This document shows positions 11,098 through 22,689 of a stretch of 64,000 nucleotides of DNA, piece after piece. The notes under the pieces were generated by a model, which ran no database searches, was not told where the DNA came from, and was given only the letters and a program-made list of their open reading frames with translations. The DNA comes from Armigeres subalbatus (Eukaryota; Arthropoda; Insecta; Diptera; Culicidae). The DNA lies in assembly GCF_024139115.2 (NCBI RefSeq), contig NW_026942465.1:62001-126000 (forward strand). Direction: 5' to 3'. The translations under genes were made by a program, and so were the position numbers. Each line of letters starts with the position of its first letter. Within the stretch, counting starts at the first letter, position 1.

Positions 11098-11301
11098 GGT
11101 CACTCCTGACGGAATCCAAGTTTCAAAGTGCTCGCGTTTTCGGGGGCACACCACTCAATATGGAGGCGGCGCACAACAGTCATTTTTGTTGATTTAGCTT
11201 TGCTGCGTCGCAGCATGCGTGAAATAATAAAAATGACAGTTGTGCTTTGCTTCCGTATCGAGTGGTGTGCCCCCGAGAACGCGAGCACTTTCAAACTTGG
11301 A
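11098..11301. mobile_element. TTAA-flanked MITE, family 2, copy 2 (right end truncated)
   Basis: Starts after TTAA at 11094-11097 with GGTCACTCCTGACGGAATCC and runs parallel to the copy at 9985-10205, including the central GCGTCGCAGCATGCGTGA. The right arm stops at about 11301, about 18 bases short of the expected terminus, and no right TTAA is present. Open frames across it (11015-11197, 11100-11294, 11128-11487) are not genes. Confidence 0.85.
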
Positions 11302-13110
11302 GGTACATTTCAGCCCCTAAGCGATCAGCTGGCGAATTTTTGGGCACAAATCCGGCGGATTGCTCTTCACAGACACGGGCGTCACTTGCACCTGCGGCAG
11401 CTGCGATTGCTGCTTCTTTCATTTCTTCGGCGGGTTACCGGTATCGTCGAAGCTGCTTGGAGGGGTTACCCGCGTCTCCAAGAGTAGTGCGCTTAGGCAA
11501 GACCGCACTGAAATTAATTATGAGCTGTTAGTGATTCAAAATACGTTTTGTTGAAAAAAGTAACAAAATAAGTTTGACTCGTAACGAAATTTTTCATTGT
11601 ACAAAACAAAATCACTTGACGTCAGTCTGAGCAACGCTCGCCGGTGGGTGGTTGTAGAAATTTTCTATAAAGTAGTATCTTCAACGATTTGGCTGTCGTC
11701 GGCAGAAAGTGAGATTTTATGGCAAGATTCTTTGGTTTTGTTTCTGCTAGTCATTGGAGATGAAATTGTTTTTTTTTTCCGGTCCATCATTTTATACAAA
11801 AGAAGGTTGATCCGAGATTAATTTTCTTCAAAGCACCAAACCTAATCGTTTGGCGACGATAGAAAAATGCCCTTTGGTTACAGAATCACAAGCGCCTGTC
11901 AGAAGGAGATGATGCAATAAATTTGATGTAATGGATGAAATCGTTAACAGCAACTAAGCTACCACGGCGATGCCACCAAAACATTCCTTTTTTGAAATCA
12001 ACCCTTTCTGTCCAGAAAATGGTGATTCTGAGAAGAACCAATTTTTTTTCCCAGTGCGCTTTACCAATAACTAACTGCATCCAAAACCTTGATTCTAAAT
12101 TTTACTTAGTGCTATTATTGTCCGGCGCTCACTCGATGGCTTTTCGCTAAGACGCCCCCATTGGGAATAATTTTTTAGCATCGCCATTGCATCGCACGGG
12201 ATCGCAACGGACGCCATATTTTCAATCAACCCTTTCTTCATATAAAATGCTGTTTTGTTGAGGTTGAATGACGACCAGCGACGCCGACAACCATTACCAA
12301 TGCTATGGTTTTCTGTTGAAAATGCTACCAGCGCCTTCGTGCCGCTGTGTCCGCTCCGATGCGTCCGCTCTGCGTGAAATATTGTTCGAACTGAGGATAA
12401 GATCAAAAACGGCAAGTTGCTTGATTTTGATGTCTGTGCTTGCGATGCATGCACGGGATTTGTTGATTTACTATTTCTAATCTGCTTGTCAATATTCAAT
12501 ATGTAATAAATGAAAATCTGTATTTTTTTTAGCAATACAATGAAACGTTGACTCATCCTTGATCGAATGGTCCAAAATTATTGGAAATCCATTGAGAAAC
12601 GGCTCGGATATTAACATTCAAAGTCTATCATATTTTTGTGACGGTCTCCGATTTTCGCAATCGCAAAGTTTACCACAATATAAAAAAGACAGACGTAGTC
12701 TCACGTCAAAAAAAAAAAATAAAACAACTTCAGATAGTAGGTGAGAACCGGGAGAACAGTCCAATACGCACCCCTTAAGCTTTTTCGATATTTCCACCAC
12801 TATAAACAAGAATACCAAAAGGGTGAATGCATGGTTGTTTGTTTATTGTAACGGATTAAATGAAAATCTTAAGGGTATTGTGGAAAAATCGCAAATTCTT
12901 GAATTTAGGTGAAATGAAGGAATTTTGTTCAATCTTTTCATTGCAGCTCGATAATGAATAACTAATATTGAAATAATAGTATTCGTTCAGAAAAGTTCTT
13001 TAAAATATCATATGGAATACCCATAAAGTTGTAAGCTTGTCATAAACAAAATCATCCGAATGTAGAAGAAAGTTAAATGCATCATACCTACATGCTGTAG
13101 CATTTTTCAG
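11302..13110. other. Unassigned sequence
   Basis: The part at 11302-11500 is GC-rich and could continue the ORF1-like relic to its left. The part at 11560-13110 is AT-rich with short chance open frames (the longest 153 codons at 12095-12556, minus strand) that show no domain. No repeat or RNA could be supported. Confidence 0.4.
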
Positions 13111-13121
13111 CGGTGTGTATT

Positions 13122-13401
13122 CTTCTTCTTCTTATTGACATTACATCCCCACACTGGGACAGAGCCGCATCGCAGCTTAGTGTTCATTAAGGACTTCCAC
13201 AGTTATTAACTGCGAGGTTTCTATGCCAGGTTACCGTTTTTGCATTCGTATATCATGAGGCTAACACTTTCATGCTCAGGGTAGTCGAGACAATTTTCAA
13301 TCCGAAAATTGCCTAGACCGGCACCGGGAATCGAACCCAGCCACCCTCAGCATATTCTTGCTTTGTAGCCGCGCGTCTTACCGCACGGCTAAGGAGGGCC
13401 C
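13122..13401 (-). mobile_element. Feilai-type tRNA-related SINE, copy 1
   Basis: The minus strand starts GGGCCCTCCTTAGCCGTGCG with an A-box-like region, has a perfect B box GGTTCGATTCC (13327-13337) and ends in an AAGAAGAAG tail. An 11-bp target duplication GCGGTGTGTAT lies at 13111-13121 and 13402-13412. Its sequence matches the copies at 51411-51702 and 27887-28135. The Feilai name rests on my recollection of this Aedes family. Confidence 0.88.
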
Positions 13402-13412
13402 GCGGTGTGTAT

Positions 13413-14859
13413 ATTGGAATCGAATAACTTATAAGTACAATAACGAATAACGAATAAGTACATATGTGCGCCCCAATTTGACCCTTCACTAGAGCCACCA
13501 TTGACATGACGGATGCAGCACTAGTAGGACGATCAAAAACGTAGTGGGGTTGGAAACCCACTTGTGCAACAAATCCAATTGCATCGCTTGTCCTCTCATC
13601 TCGCGCCTTGTCCGAGAGAATCCGTGGGAGGTGCGGTCGTGCCGTCCAGGACTAACTGACTGTTCATCGGCACTGACCGACCGATCACAACCGATGCGAG
13701 ATTGGTAGATCTGAATGTTTGGAATGAAGATTGTACAAGTTTTTCGAGATAAATTGATTAAAATGGTATGTTCGGCTTCGATCGGGCCAGCACGATGGAT
13801 GGATGCCATCAATTTCTGCGGAATTCGCCTGTCCGTTCGGTTCCTTGCAGGTGGTAATTGTACGGAATTTGCGGCAAAATTGAGTAATAATTTCCATCCT
13901 CGGCGTCTCGAAGTGTATAACGAGTGTGATAATTCAAAGTAGATAAGAGGCAAATTATACGACTGGCTGAACTGGCGTCGACCGATGACAGATTCTGGTG
14001 AAACCGAAGAACGAGTATCCTGACCTCACGGATATCGATTACACACTGCCAATACGAAAAAAAAACGCAGCCTCTAGCAAACATGATTCGTTTGGCTCAA
14101 GAAATCGTGAGGTCTTACTTATTTCAAATAATGAAAAAAAAGCATGTGACATTTTTTTTGTTTTCTCAAAATCTAGACCAAAATTAAAAATATGATCAAA
14201 ATGGATTTTTTGATACATTAACAGAAAAGATATATTCATCGAAGTCGATCATTCCAAAGATGGTCGTTATGTATATTGAAGGCAAGCCTCGAAGCATACC
14301 GCCATACCCATCCAGGCGCATCGTCAAATTATTCAATTAAGGAAAAATTCTAACTACATACACAAACCCGCGCGGAGAATTCCCATTGTTGCCGCGGCCT
14401 GGGCTCTTTGGAGTCTCGCGCAGCAACAGCACATTCCCCGATGCCCATTATCTTAATTACTCTCTTATGGGTGATTACGCTTCTTGGGACGGCACAGCTT
14501 GTTGGGAGGTTTGTTTCCGTGGTCACCGATCCGCGGTCACTGTTTGGCGATCTTTCTCTACTGGCGCAATCGCTAGGTGTGCAGCTCTCTCTACGAAAGG
14601 AAAAAAAAAACATTCCCGAGTGGTTTGGTTCGAACTCAACGACCGTGGGAAAACGAATAAATCCTATGTTAACATTTCAATTAATTGAGTCTGCCGCTAG
14701 GAGAAGAGAAGGGTTAAATTTCACACAGTCTATGAGTGTTTAGTAATATGACAAACTGAGTTTTCGATTACATAAATACCTGTTTCGTACGACAACATCA
14801 AAGAATTTAATAATTTGAACGTTATCTATACAACAAGTTCTTTTCGAGAAAGGAATAAA
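13413..14859. other. Unassigned sequence
   Basis: Mixed composition. Open frames at 13489-13953, 14350-14613, 14386-14688 and 14408-14743 overlap one another on both strands and carry no recognisable domain. I see no RNA gene or repeat. Confidence 0.4.
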
Positions 14860-15737
14860 ATTGCAGCCTTTACTTTGCACCGTTAAATGTGCAAAAACGA
14901 TCCATAAAAAATCAAAAACGATCCGTAAATAACATCTGAATGTTCCATAAAATGCTACCATAAATCCATAAAATAGCTCGGAATATTCCATAAAGAATAA
15001 TTTTATGATCCATAACCAAGCTAGAATTTAACAATTAATTAGAAAATTATTGAATTGTATTATTTTTATTTGAGAGATTTTCGGCCCTAGGCCGGTTCAT
15101 CTCGTAGCAATAAGAAAATATGTTCCTTTAACATGGTCAAGAAAAACAATAAAATTCTTGCCATTTTCCCATGAACGTAATGATCCATAAATCTTTGGAA
15201 AATGATCCATAAAAAACTAGATTTTGATCCATAAAATTTCAAATTTGCGCAATTTTTATCGTGATGATGATCCATCATTTCAGTCATATGATCCATAATT
15301 ATGGTCATATGATTCATAATTTTGATAATGTGACATTTTTCAAAATCTATGGATCATTTGGCAAAATGTATGGATCATATCACCAAAACGATGGATCATT
15401 TGAGAAAAGTTATAAATCAAATGGCCAGAATTACAAAACATATGGCCAAAATTATGGATCATCACCACGATAAATATTGCGCAAATTTAAAGTTTTATGG
15501 ATCAAAATATAGTTTTTTAAGGATCATTTTCTAAAAATGTATGAATCATTTGTCATACGTTCAGTGGAAAATGGCAAGAATTTTATTGTTTTTCTTGACC
15601 GTGTTTAAGGAACATATTTTCCTACCAGTTGCTAAATTTTTGCTTAGTTATGGATCATAAAATTATTCGTTATGGAATCTCCTAAACTATTTAATGAGTT
15701 TATGGTAGCGTTTTATGGAATATTCAAACAGAAAAAA
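14860..15737. mobile_element. Large inverted repeat with ATCCATAAA motifs
   Basis: The left arm (about 14880-15270) and right arm (about 15340-15730) are reverse complements carrying many TGATCCATAAA motifs, centred near 15300. Matched blocks include AAGAAAAACAATAAAATTC and GCGCAA. The right arm appears to resume at 18167-18340, beyond the RTE-like insertion, because TTTATGGATCGTTTATG there matches the left arm near 14900. The structure fits a very long palindromic, non-autonomous element. Open frames at 15087-15534 are translations of the motif. Confidence 0.8.
15025..15115 (-). mobile_element. Short LINE 3'-end insertion in the left arm
   Basis: This block is absent from the right arm of the inverted repeat. 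Read on the minus strand it has GAGATGAACCGGCCTAGGGC, then AAAATCTC and an A/T-rich tail, a pattern I associate with 3' ends of a mosquito non-LTR element. A weak direct repeat AGAAAAT flanks it. Family not assigned. Confidence 0.5.
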
Positions 15738-15750
15738 ATAATGAAAACTA

Positions 15751-18153
15751 TTTATTTATTTAATCAGACTAAGGCCGAAGTGGCCTGTGCGGTATATAAG
15801 AGTCTTCTCCATTCGGCTCGGTCCATGGCTACACGTCGCCAATCACGCAGTCTACGGAGGGTCCGCAAGTCATCTTCCACCTGATCGATCCACCTTGCCC
15901 GCTGCGCACCTCGCCTTCTTGTGCCCGTCGGATCGTTGTCGAGAACCATTTTCACCGGGTTACTGTCCGACATTCTGGCTACGTGCCCGGCCCATCGCAG
16001 TCGTCCGATTTTCGCGGTGTGAACGATGGAAGGTTCTCCCAACAGCTGATGCAATTCGTGGTTCATTCGCCTCCTCCACGTACCGTCCGCCATCTGCACT
16101 TCACCATAGATGGTACGCAGCACTTTCCTTTCGAAAACTCCAAGTGCGCGTTGGTCCTCCACGAGCATCGTCCAGGTCTCGTGTCCGTAGAGGACTACCG
16201 GTCTAATTAGCGTTTTGTAGATTGTCAGTTTGGTACGGCGGCGAACTCCGGCGGTGGTACGGCGGAGTCCAAGGTACGTACGATTTCCAGCCACTATGCG
16301 TCTCCGAATTTCTCTGCTGGCGTCATTTTCGGCAGTCACCAGTGAGCCCAAGTACACAAATTCTTCTACCACCTCGATTTCGTCACCACCGATGCAAACT
16401 CGCGGTGGGTGGCTCACATTGTCTTCTCTTGAACCTCTTCCTATCATGTACTTCGTCTTCGACGTGTTGATGACTAGTCCGATCCGCTTAGCTTCCCTCT
16501 TCAGTCTGATGTAGGCTTCCTCCATCTTCTCAAAGTTACGTGCCATAATATCTATGTCGTCGGCGAAACCAAATAGCTGGTCGGACTTATTGAAAATTGT
16601 ACCACTCGTGTTAAGGTGATTATACAATCAAGCCATGTGGTGAATTTCAAATTCACCACACGGTTTTCTACTCCTATTATCAAAAGTTCAAGTCCAGCGT
16701 AATACTTTTCGTACAATGCTGAAATTAAAGTCGATTGCTTAGCATGAGTAATCAAACGATCTACGGATGTTTCATCCCCATGGGCGTTGTAGTTCTCTCA
16801 ATTCGTGCTCTTGAAAAATCACTAGAAAAAGCACGTGGTTTCCAAGATGGCCGATTTGTGGCTTTGTTGTATAACCACCTTAATCCCTGCTCTTCGTATT
16901 ACCCCTTCCAAAGCGATGTTGAATAGCAAACACGAAAGACCATCCCCTTGCCGTAACCCTCTGCGGATTTCGAAGGGACTCGAGAATGCCCCTGAAACTC
17001 GAACTACGCACATCACCCGAGCCATCGTCGCTTTGATCAAGTTTATCCGGAAAACCGTGTTCGTGCATTAGCTGCCATAGCTGGTCCCGATCGATTGTAT
17101 CATATGCGGCTTTGAAGTCGATGAATAGATGATGTGTGGGCACGTTGTATTCGCGGCATTTCTGCAGTACTTGGCGAATGGCGAACACCTGGTCCGTGGT
17201 GGAGCGTTCGCCCATAAAACCCGCCTGGTACTGCCCCACGAACTCCCTTGCAGTTGGTGCTAGTCGACGGCATAAAATTTGGGAGAGTACCTTGTAGGCG
17301 GCGTTCAGCAATGTGATTGCGCGGTAGTTGCTACAATCCAGCTTATCACCCTTTATGTAGATGAGACACACGACACCTTCCATCCACTCCTGCGGCAAAA
17401 CTTCCTCCTCCCAAATCTTGGTAATGACCCAGTGCAGCGCTCTAGCCAGTGCCTCACCACCGTGTTTAAATAGCTCTCCTGGTAGTTGGTCAACCCCAGG
17501 GGCTTTGTTGTTCTTCAGCCGGCCAATCTCCTCCTGGATTTCCTGGAGATCCGGAGCCGGTAGAATTATGTCCTGCGCGCGTTCTCCCAGGTCCATCACC
17601 ATACCGCCATCTTCGTCTGCCACATCGCCATTCAGGTGTTCTTCGTAGTGCTGCCGCCACCTTTGGATCACCTCACGCTCGTTCGTAAGAAGGTTCCCGT
17701 TTATGTCCTTACACATATCAGGCTGTGGCACGTGGCCCTTACGTGAACGGTTTAACTTCTCATAGAACTTTCGTGTGTTATTAGCGCGGTACAGTTGCTC
17801 CGTTTCTTCACGGTCTCGATCTTCCTGCTGGCGCTTTTTCCTCCGGAAAATCGAGTTTTGTCTGTTTCGCGCCTGTTTATATCGTGCCTCGTTCGCCCTC
17901 GTGCGGTGTTGCAGCAATCTCGCCCATGCTGCATTCTTCTCTTCCACTAACTGCTCACATTCGCCGTCATACCAGTCGTTTCTCTGATCCGGGAGCACCG
18001 TGCCAAGTGCAGCGGTTGCGGTGCTACCAATGGCGGATCGAATATCTCTCCAGCCATCTTAAAGAGACGCTGCGCCTAGCTGCTCTTCCGTTGGAAGTGC
18101 CACGTCCAGCTGCTGCGCGTATTCTTGGGCTAGTCTACCATCTGAAAACTACC
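15751..18153 (-). mobile_element. RTE-like retrotransposon copy B, 5'-truncated, with 13-bp target duplication
   Basis: The minus strand runs from the endonuclease/RT linker to the 3' end. The linker (NDWYDGECEQLVEEKNAAW near 17980) is followed by RT blocks DQLPGELFKHG, HHLFIDFKAAYDTID (17110), RRGLRQGDGLSCLLFNI (16950) and the catalytic FGFADDIDIMAR (16560). The C-terminal part has YLGSLV, VLYGHETW and RLRWAGHVARM, ending at 15764. The 3' UTR is very short with an AAAT-type tail. ATAATGAAAACTA is repeated exactly at 15738-15750 and 18154-18166. An 8-nt deletion near 17040, relative to copy C, shifts the frame. A MITE splits it at 16615-16879. It is inactive, and the assignment to an RTE-like clade is from motif style. 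Confidence 0.9.
16615..16879. mobile_element. TTAA-flanked MITE, family 1 (265 bp), inside RTE copy B
   Basis: The ends are inverted repeats of about 21 bp, GGTGATTATACAA on the left and the complement of GGTGGTTATACAA on the right. TTAA is present at 16611-16614 and 16880-16883. RTE copy C has the intact target at 60032-60035 (CGTGTTAATCCCTG). A second internal palindrome, TGTGGTGAATTT with its complement, lies near 16638-16662. No coding capacity. Confidence 0.92.
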
Positions 18154-18166
18154 ATAATGAAAACTA

Positions 18167-18344
18167 ATAAGCCCGTAAAAAAAAGACGTGGAAAATTACA
18201 CTATTCTGGGCGAACATAGATCTTTTCCAACAAGTTCGCCCTAAATGTATTCAATGTCGCATTACTTTCGTGTAAAGTTCAACAACTTTTTCTATCTGCG
18301 CAGATTTTATTTATGGATCGTTTATGTATCCGTCTCTATTGTTT
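18167..18344. other. Outer part of the ATCCATAAA inverted repeat
   Basis: Sequence beyond the target duplication of copy B. It carries ATTTATGGATCGTTTATG near 18308, matching the left arm at about 14895-14925. It also holds a small hairpin, GGGCGAAC paired with GTTCGCCC, at about 18207-18240. Confidence 0.5.
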
Positions 18345-18718
18345 ACTAGCAGACCCGACGAACTTTGTTTCGACTAAAATTGATTTATTCTCTGTTTAGA
18401 TCTCGCAAGAAATTGCAGAAATTTATGTTTCATTTGTATGGGAGCCCCCTTTTCCAAAGGAGGGAGGGGTCTCTAACCATCATAAGAACCTTCCCCGGCC
18501 GGGCTTCAAAAACCTCTGTATACAAATTTTCACGCCAATCGGTTCACTAGTTTCGGAGTCTATAAGGTTCAGGCAGACAAAAATTCATTTTTATGTATAT
18601 GGATTCTTTAGGAGCAGCAGGGACTATGTCCGAGGGTTTGACGACCCCTCCCCAGGCCATCTGAGAGTTGTGGCGGCTGCCTAGGATATGGTGGGGTTTG
18701 ACAGTGGGCCCTGTTAAA
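18345..18718 (+). repeat. Dispersed repeat (ACCCGACGAACTTTGTTTCG...)
   Basis: The part at 18350-18605 holds blocks I recognise from repeats widespread in insect genomes, including TATGGGAGCCCCC, CGCCAATCGGTTCA and a tail ending TTTATGTATATGGATTC. The part at 18606-18718 (CCCCTCCCCAGGCCATCTG and GGTGGGGTTTGACAGTGGGC) looks like a second repeat fragment. The element class is not established. Confidence 0.5.
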
Positions 18719-19982
18719 CCTCTACACGGAGAAATACGAATACCGAATTTTTTTCACCCACCTTCGAGATAAGTGGACTAACCCATAAGATGGGTAAAGT
18801 GGCTTTACCCATAAATGGGAAAAATGCTTATGCGTCAAAATAGATGTATATTTTTCACACATCTTCTCGCAGCGAAAAATTCCTTGAAATGGGTGAAAAA
18901 TACCCATCTACAGTAAAATAATTTCGGCGCTGATTTCAAAGATTAATTAAATTTTTAACAGTATTAAACGTATTAAGTAATATTTATTTATTACATCTCT
19001 TTTAATGTTAAACATTACACAAGCTTATGATTAATTATTTTACTAACAATCACTACAAATGAACTAAAACAAATATTTATACATGGAGGTCCATAGGTGC
19101 TCCAGACGAGGTTCCAACTGCTTGCAGGCTGCTTAAATCCTAAATCGTTTAGATCCTCTAAAGGTCTCCTTAGGTTTCTCAACAATCCATAACGAAGTGA
19201 TCTGCAAAATACAAAAAAAATGAATTTAGGTCGGAGCCATTTTGAAATGGATTCTTTTCACTAAGGGTATGCGATAACACACTTTTTCCTAACGAAACGA
19301 AACGAAATTTAAAATGTCTATGTTGATTCGGATCGAAACGAAACGAAAAATGGATTTACTTTCGAAACTTCGAAACGAAACGAAATCAAGGTTCATTTGA
19401 TTCGAAATTTTTCGAAACGAAACGAAATTTTAATGTTTTTCCGCGGAATTTTGATTAAATTTGTTTTTACATTACGTACGCAATTCGGATTTTACTTTTT
19501 CAAAGTCAAATAACTGTTTTAACATATACAGATGTCCTCGACTTGCGGTTAGCGGCAGCATAGTCTTATATACAATCAACTCGACGAACTAAGCTATTGC
19601 CTGCGTGTTTTTGGCATATGAGAGCAGCTGTTATGGTCAGTATGAGCTAAAATTTTCAAGATTTTAAAATTAGGAGTTGTTTTTCCACTTACCCTAGTGG
19701 GATGGGGTAAGTGGAAAACCCATGTTACCTTGACCTTCAATAGTGATGAGTAGTTACATATAACTAAAATCAATACGATAATTGCTCTGAGTATCCTTTG
19801 TGGAATAGTTTCACTACCTCAACGGAATAGATCCTCAAGGAATTCTGGTAATAGCTAGGGGAGGGCTGGTCTTGCCTTCTCGAACACTGAGTGTACGTAA
19901 AGTCTAAATGTTCGCCCCAAAGATGAACTTTTTGAAGGAAAATGGGACTTACAGGGTTATAAACTAATCAACATAGTTTAAC

Positions 19983-20155
19983 GAATTGAGATGGTGTCTG
20001 TATGTGCGTATTTGCATGTATGTGTGTGCGCAATGCACGTACAAAATTATCAGCTTTTCTTAAGCACGTGTCCTTAACCAATTTGTTCGCAAACAAAATT
20101 GCATTCAACGGCGAAACTTGTTATGAGAGGGAAGAAAAAAATTGCATAGTTAGAA
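19983..20155 (+). repeat. Dispersed mosquito repeat, copy 2
   Basis: Starts GAATTGAGATGGTGTCTGTA, then a TG-rich run, then TTGCATTCAACGGCGAAAC, the same order as the minus strand of 1986-2195. Nearby are GGGGTAAGTGGAAAA-type motifs (19680-19725, 20160-20205 and 20515-20560) that look like ends of further unassigned elements. The open frame at 20002-20247 is not supported as a gene. Confidence 0.5.
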
Positions 20156-20616
20156 CATTATCCACTTCCCCTGCAGTGTTTGACACCTGGGGTAAGTGTA
20201 AAATCTTTGAATTATTTGCTTTCTTGGTACAAACCTCTACTAATTGAATGGGATTAGTTTAATTGTATTATAATGGTCACCTGTGATTTAAATTCACTTG
20301 GAAAAAGAACAATTGGTGCAAATAAGAATTGATTTTATGAATGCAAAAATTATCTTTTTGCGAATCCTAAAATTACAGTTCAAGCGTTAATCATGTTAGT
20401 GTATGTATTATACAAATTTCAACATAGTATTAGTGTGAGCATCAAAGTATATTCTTGCATAATGTTATGATGTTGTAAAAACTGTAAAGTATGTACAATT
20501 CCAATTTTTCGAGTCGATTTTTACACATACCCCCTTTTTCCACTTCCCCCAGTGTACCTTAAATGAAAATAATCGTAGCTCTTAAAGTATATATAAAATG
20601 GATAACTCCATAAACT

Positions 20617-22260
20617 ATTGAAGGCTTCCGAGAATATTGAAAATAGGCTTTCGAGCCTCTTGAAAGGTGACTTCTGAGCATATTGGAAGGAGGTTTCCGA
20701 CCCTCTTGAAAGGAAGCTTCCGACCCTCTTGAAAGGAAGCTTCCGAGCCTCTTGAAAGGAAGCTTCCGAGCCTCTTGAAAGAAGGCTTCCGAGCCTCTTG
20801 AAAGAAGGCTTCCGAGCCTCTTGAAAGAAGGCTTCCGAGCCTCTTGAAAGAAGGCTTCCGAGCCTCTTGAAAGGAGGCTTCCGAGCCTCTTGAATGGAAG
20901 CTTCCGGGCCTCTTGAAAGGAGGCTTCCGAGCCTCTTGAAAGGAGGCTTCTGAGCCTCTTAAAAGGAGGCTTCGGAGCCTCTTAAAAGTAGGCTTCCGAG
21001 CCTCTTGGAAGGAGGCTTCCGAGCCTCTTGAAAGGAGGCTTCCGAGCCTCTTGAAAGGAGGCTTCCGAGCCTCTTGAAAGGAGGCTTCCGAGCCTCTTGA
21101 AAGGAAGCTTCCGGGCCTCTTGAAAGGAGGCTTCCGAGCCTCTTGAAAGGAGGCTTCTGAGCCTCTTAAAAGGAGGCTTCGGAGCCTCTTAAAAGTAGGC
21201 TTCGGAGCCTCTTGGAAGGCGGCTTCCGAGCCTCTTGAAAGGAGGCTGAGCCTCTTGAAAGGAGGCTTCCAGGCCTCTTGAAAGGAGGCTTCTGAGCCTC
21301 ATGAAAGGAAGCTTCCAGGCCTCTAGAAAGGAGGCCTTCCAGGCCTCTTGAAAGGAGGCTTCTGAGCCTCTTGAAAGGAGGCTTCTGAGCTCTTGAAAGG
21401 AGGCTTCTGAGCCTCTTGAAAGGAGGCTTGAGGCCTCTTGAAAGGAGGCTCTGAGCCTCTTGAAAGGAGGCCTGAGCCTCTTGAAAGGAGGCTTCCTGAG
21501 CCTCTTGAAAGGAGGCTTCTGAGCCTCTTGAAAGGAGGCTTCTGAGCCTCTTGAAAGGAGGCTTCCTGAGCCTCTTGAAAGGAGGCTTGAGCCTCTTGAA
21601 AGGAGGCTTCTGAGCCTCTTGAAAGGAGGCTTCTGAGCCTCTTGAAAGGAGGCCTGAGCCTCTTGAAAGGAGGCTTGAGCCTCTTGAAAGGAGGCTTCTG
21701 AGCCTCTTGAAAGGAGGCCTGAGCCTCTTGAAAGGAGGCTTCTGAGCCTCTTGAAAGGAGGCTTCCGAACCACTTGAAAGGAGGTTTTCAAGCCTCTTGA
21801 AAGGAGGCACTCGACCTTCTGGAAAGGAGGCTTCCGAACCTTTTGAAAGTAGGTTTCAAAGCCGCTTAAAAGTAAGCTTCCGAGCCTCTTGAAAGGAGGC
21901 TTCCGAACCTCTTGAACGGAGGCTTCCGAGCCTCTTGAAAGGAGGCTTCCGAGCCTCTTGAAAGGAGGCTTCCGAGCCACTTGAAAGGAGGCTTCCGAGC
22001 CCCTTGAATAGATCCGAGGCTTTTAAAAGAAGCAGAAAAAAAGGAAATTTCTAGAAAAACAGCTTGGCTTCCAGGCCTCTTAAAAGGAAGTTTTCGAACC
22101 TCTTGAAATGATGCTTCCGGGTCACTTGAAAGAAGGCTTCCGAGCTGCTTGGAAGGAGGCTTCCAAGAAGCGTAGAAGGATGCTTCCAATCTTCTTGTAT
22201 CGAAGCAACTGAGCTTTTCGGGAAAAAGTCTTCATGTCTTTCAAATGGAGGCTTTCGAAT
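20617..22260 (+). repeat. 23-bp satellite array 1
   Basis: About 70 units, by length, of GAGGCTTCCGAGCCTCTTG plus AAAG. The margins (20617-20700 and 21770-22260) are diverged. The centre (21240-21770) has units shortened by one to several bases, for example GAGGCCTGAGCCTCTTG. Each unit can pair GAGGCT with AGCCTC around four bases. The minus strand lacks stop codons in all frames of the unit, which explains open frames of 214 and 263 codons. These are not genes. Confidence 0.95.
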
Positions 22261-22468
22261 CTGTAGACTCTAAATTTTAGTTGAGAATCATATTCTTAAC
22301 ATATTATTCAACATTATGTTTTGACCCGGAAGATTGCATAGAAGATTTTCAAAATTTGTTTATTCGAGGTTTTGCCCTTTTGATCTTTTGTCCCACATCT
22401 CTTCATCCATTTTACTGGTTGTGGAGGGCTTGATTCAAAAGACCATGATTTATTGATCGCCATACATA

Positions 22469-22592
22469 GGGTAAGAGAGGTATTTTGGACTACCAGTTCG
22501 ACGCCTTATATTTTGGACCACTGAGAACAAATTCCTCTTGGTAGTCCAAAATAAGAGCCCCGTAAGGGTGGTCTAAAATACATCCTTTACCC
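22469..22592. mobile_element. Small TA-flanked MITE (124 bp)
   Basis: Starts GGGTAAGAGAGGTATTTTGG and ends with the diverged complement of GGGTAAAGGATGTATTTTAG, flanked by TA at 22467-22468 and 22593-22594. No unoccupied copy is available in the window to confirm the ends. Confidence 0.6.
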
Positions 22593-22689
22593 TATTATGT
22601 ACAAGACAAAATTTAGAAATAAAAAAAAAACAAAACTTTATCAATAAGTTTGGATTAAAATTGTAATTCATCCGCCATTAAGCATTTCG

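Noticed and set aside
15261..15534. His/Met/Tyr-rich small proteins (GSFGKMYGSYHQNDGS type)
   Set aside because: Translation of ATGGATCAT/ATCCATAAA repeats inside the large inverted repeat.
15787..16514. Plus-strand open frames over RTE copy B
   Set aside because: Shadows of the minus-strand RT C-terminal region, which has recognisable motifs.
21166..22189. Open frames of 107-263 codons in array 1
   Set aside because: Same 23-bp satellite as array 3.
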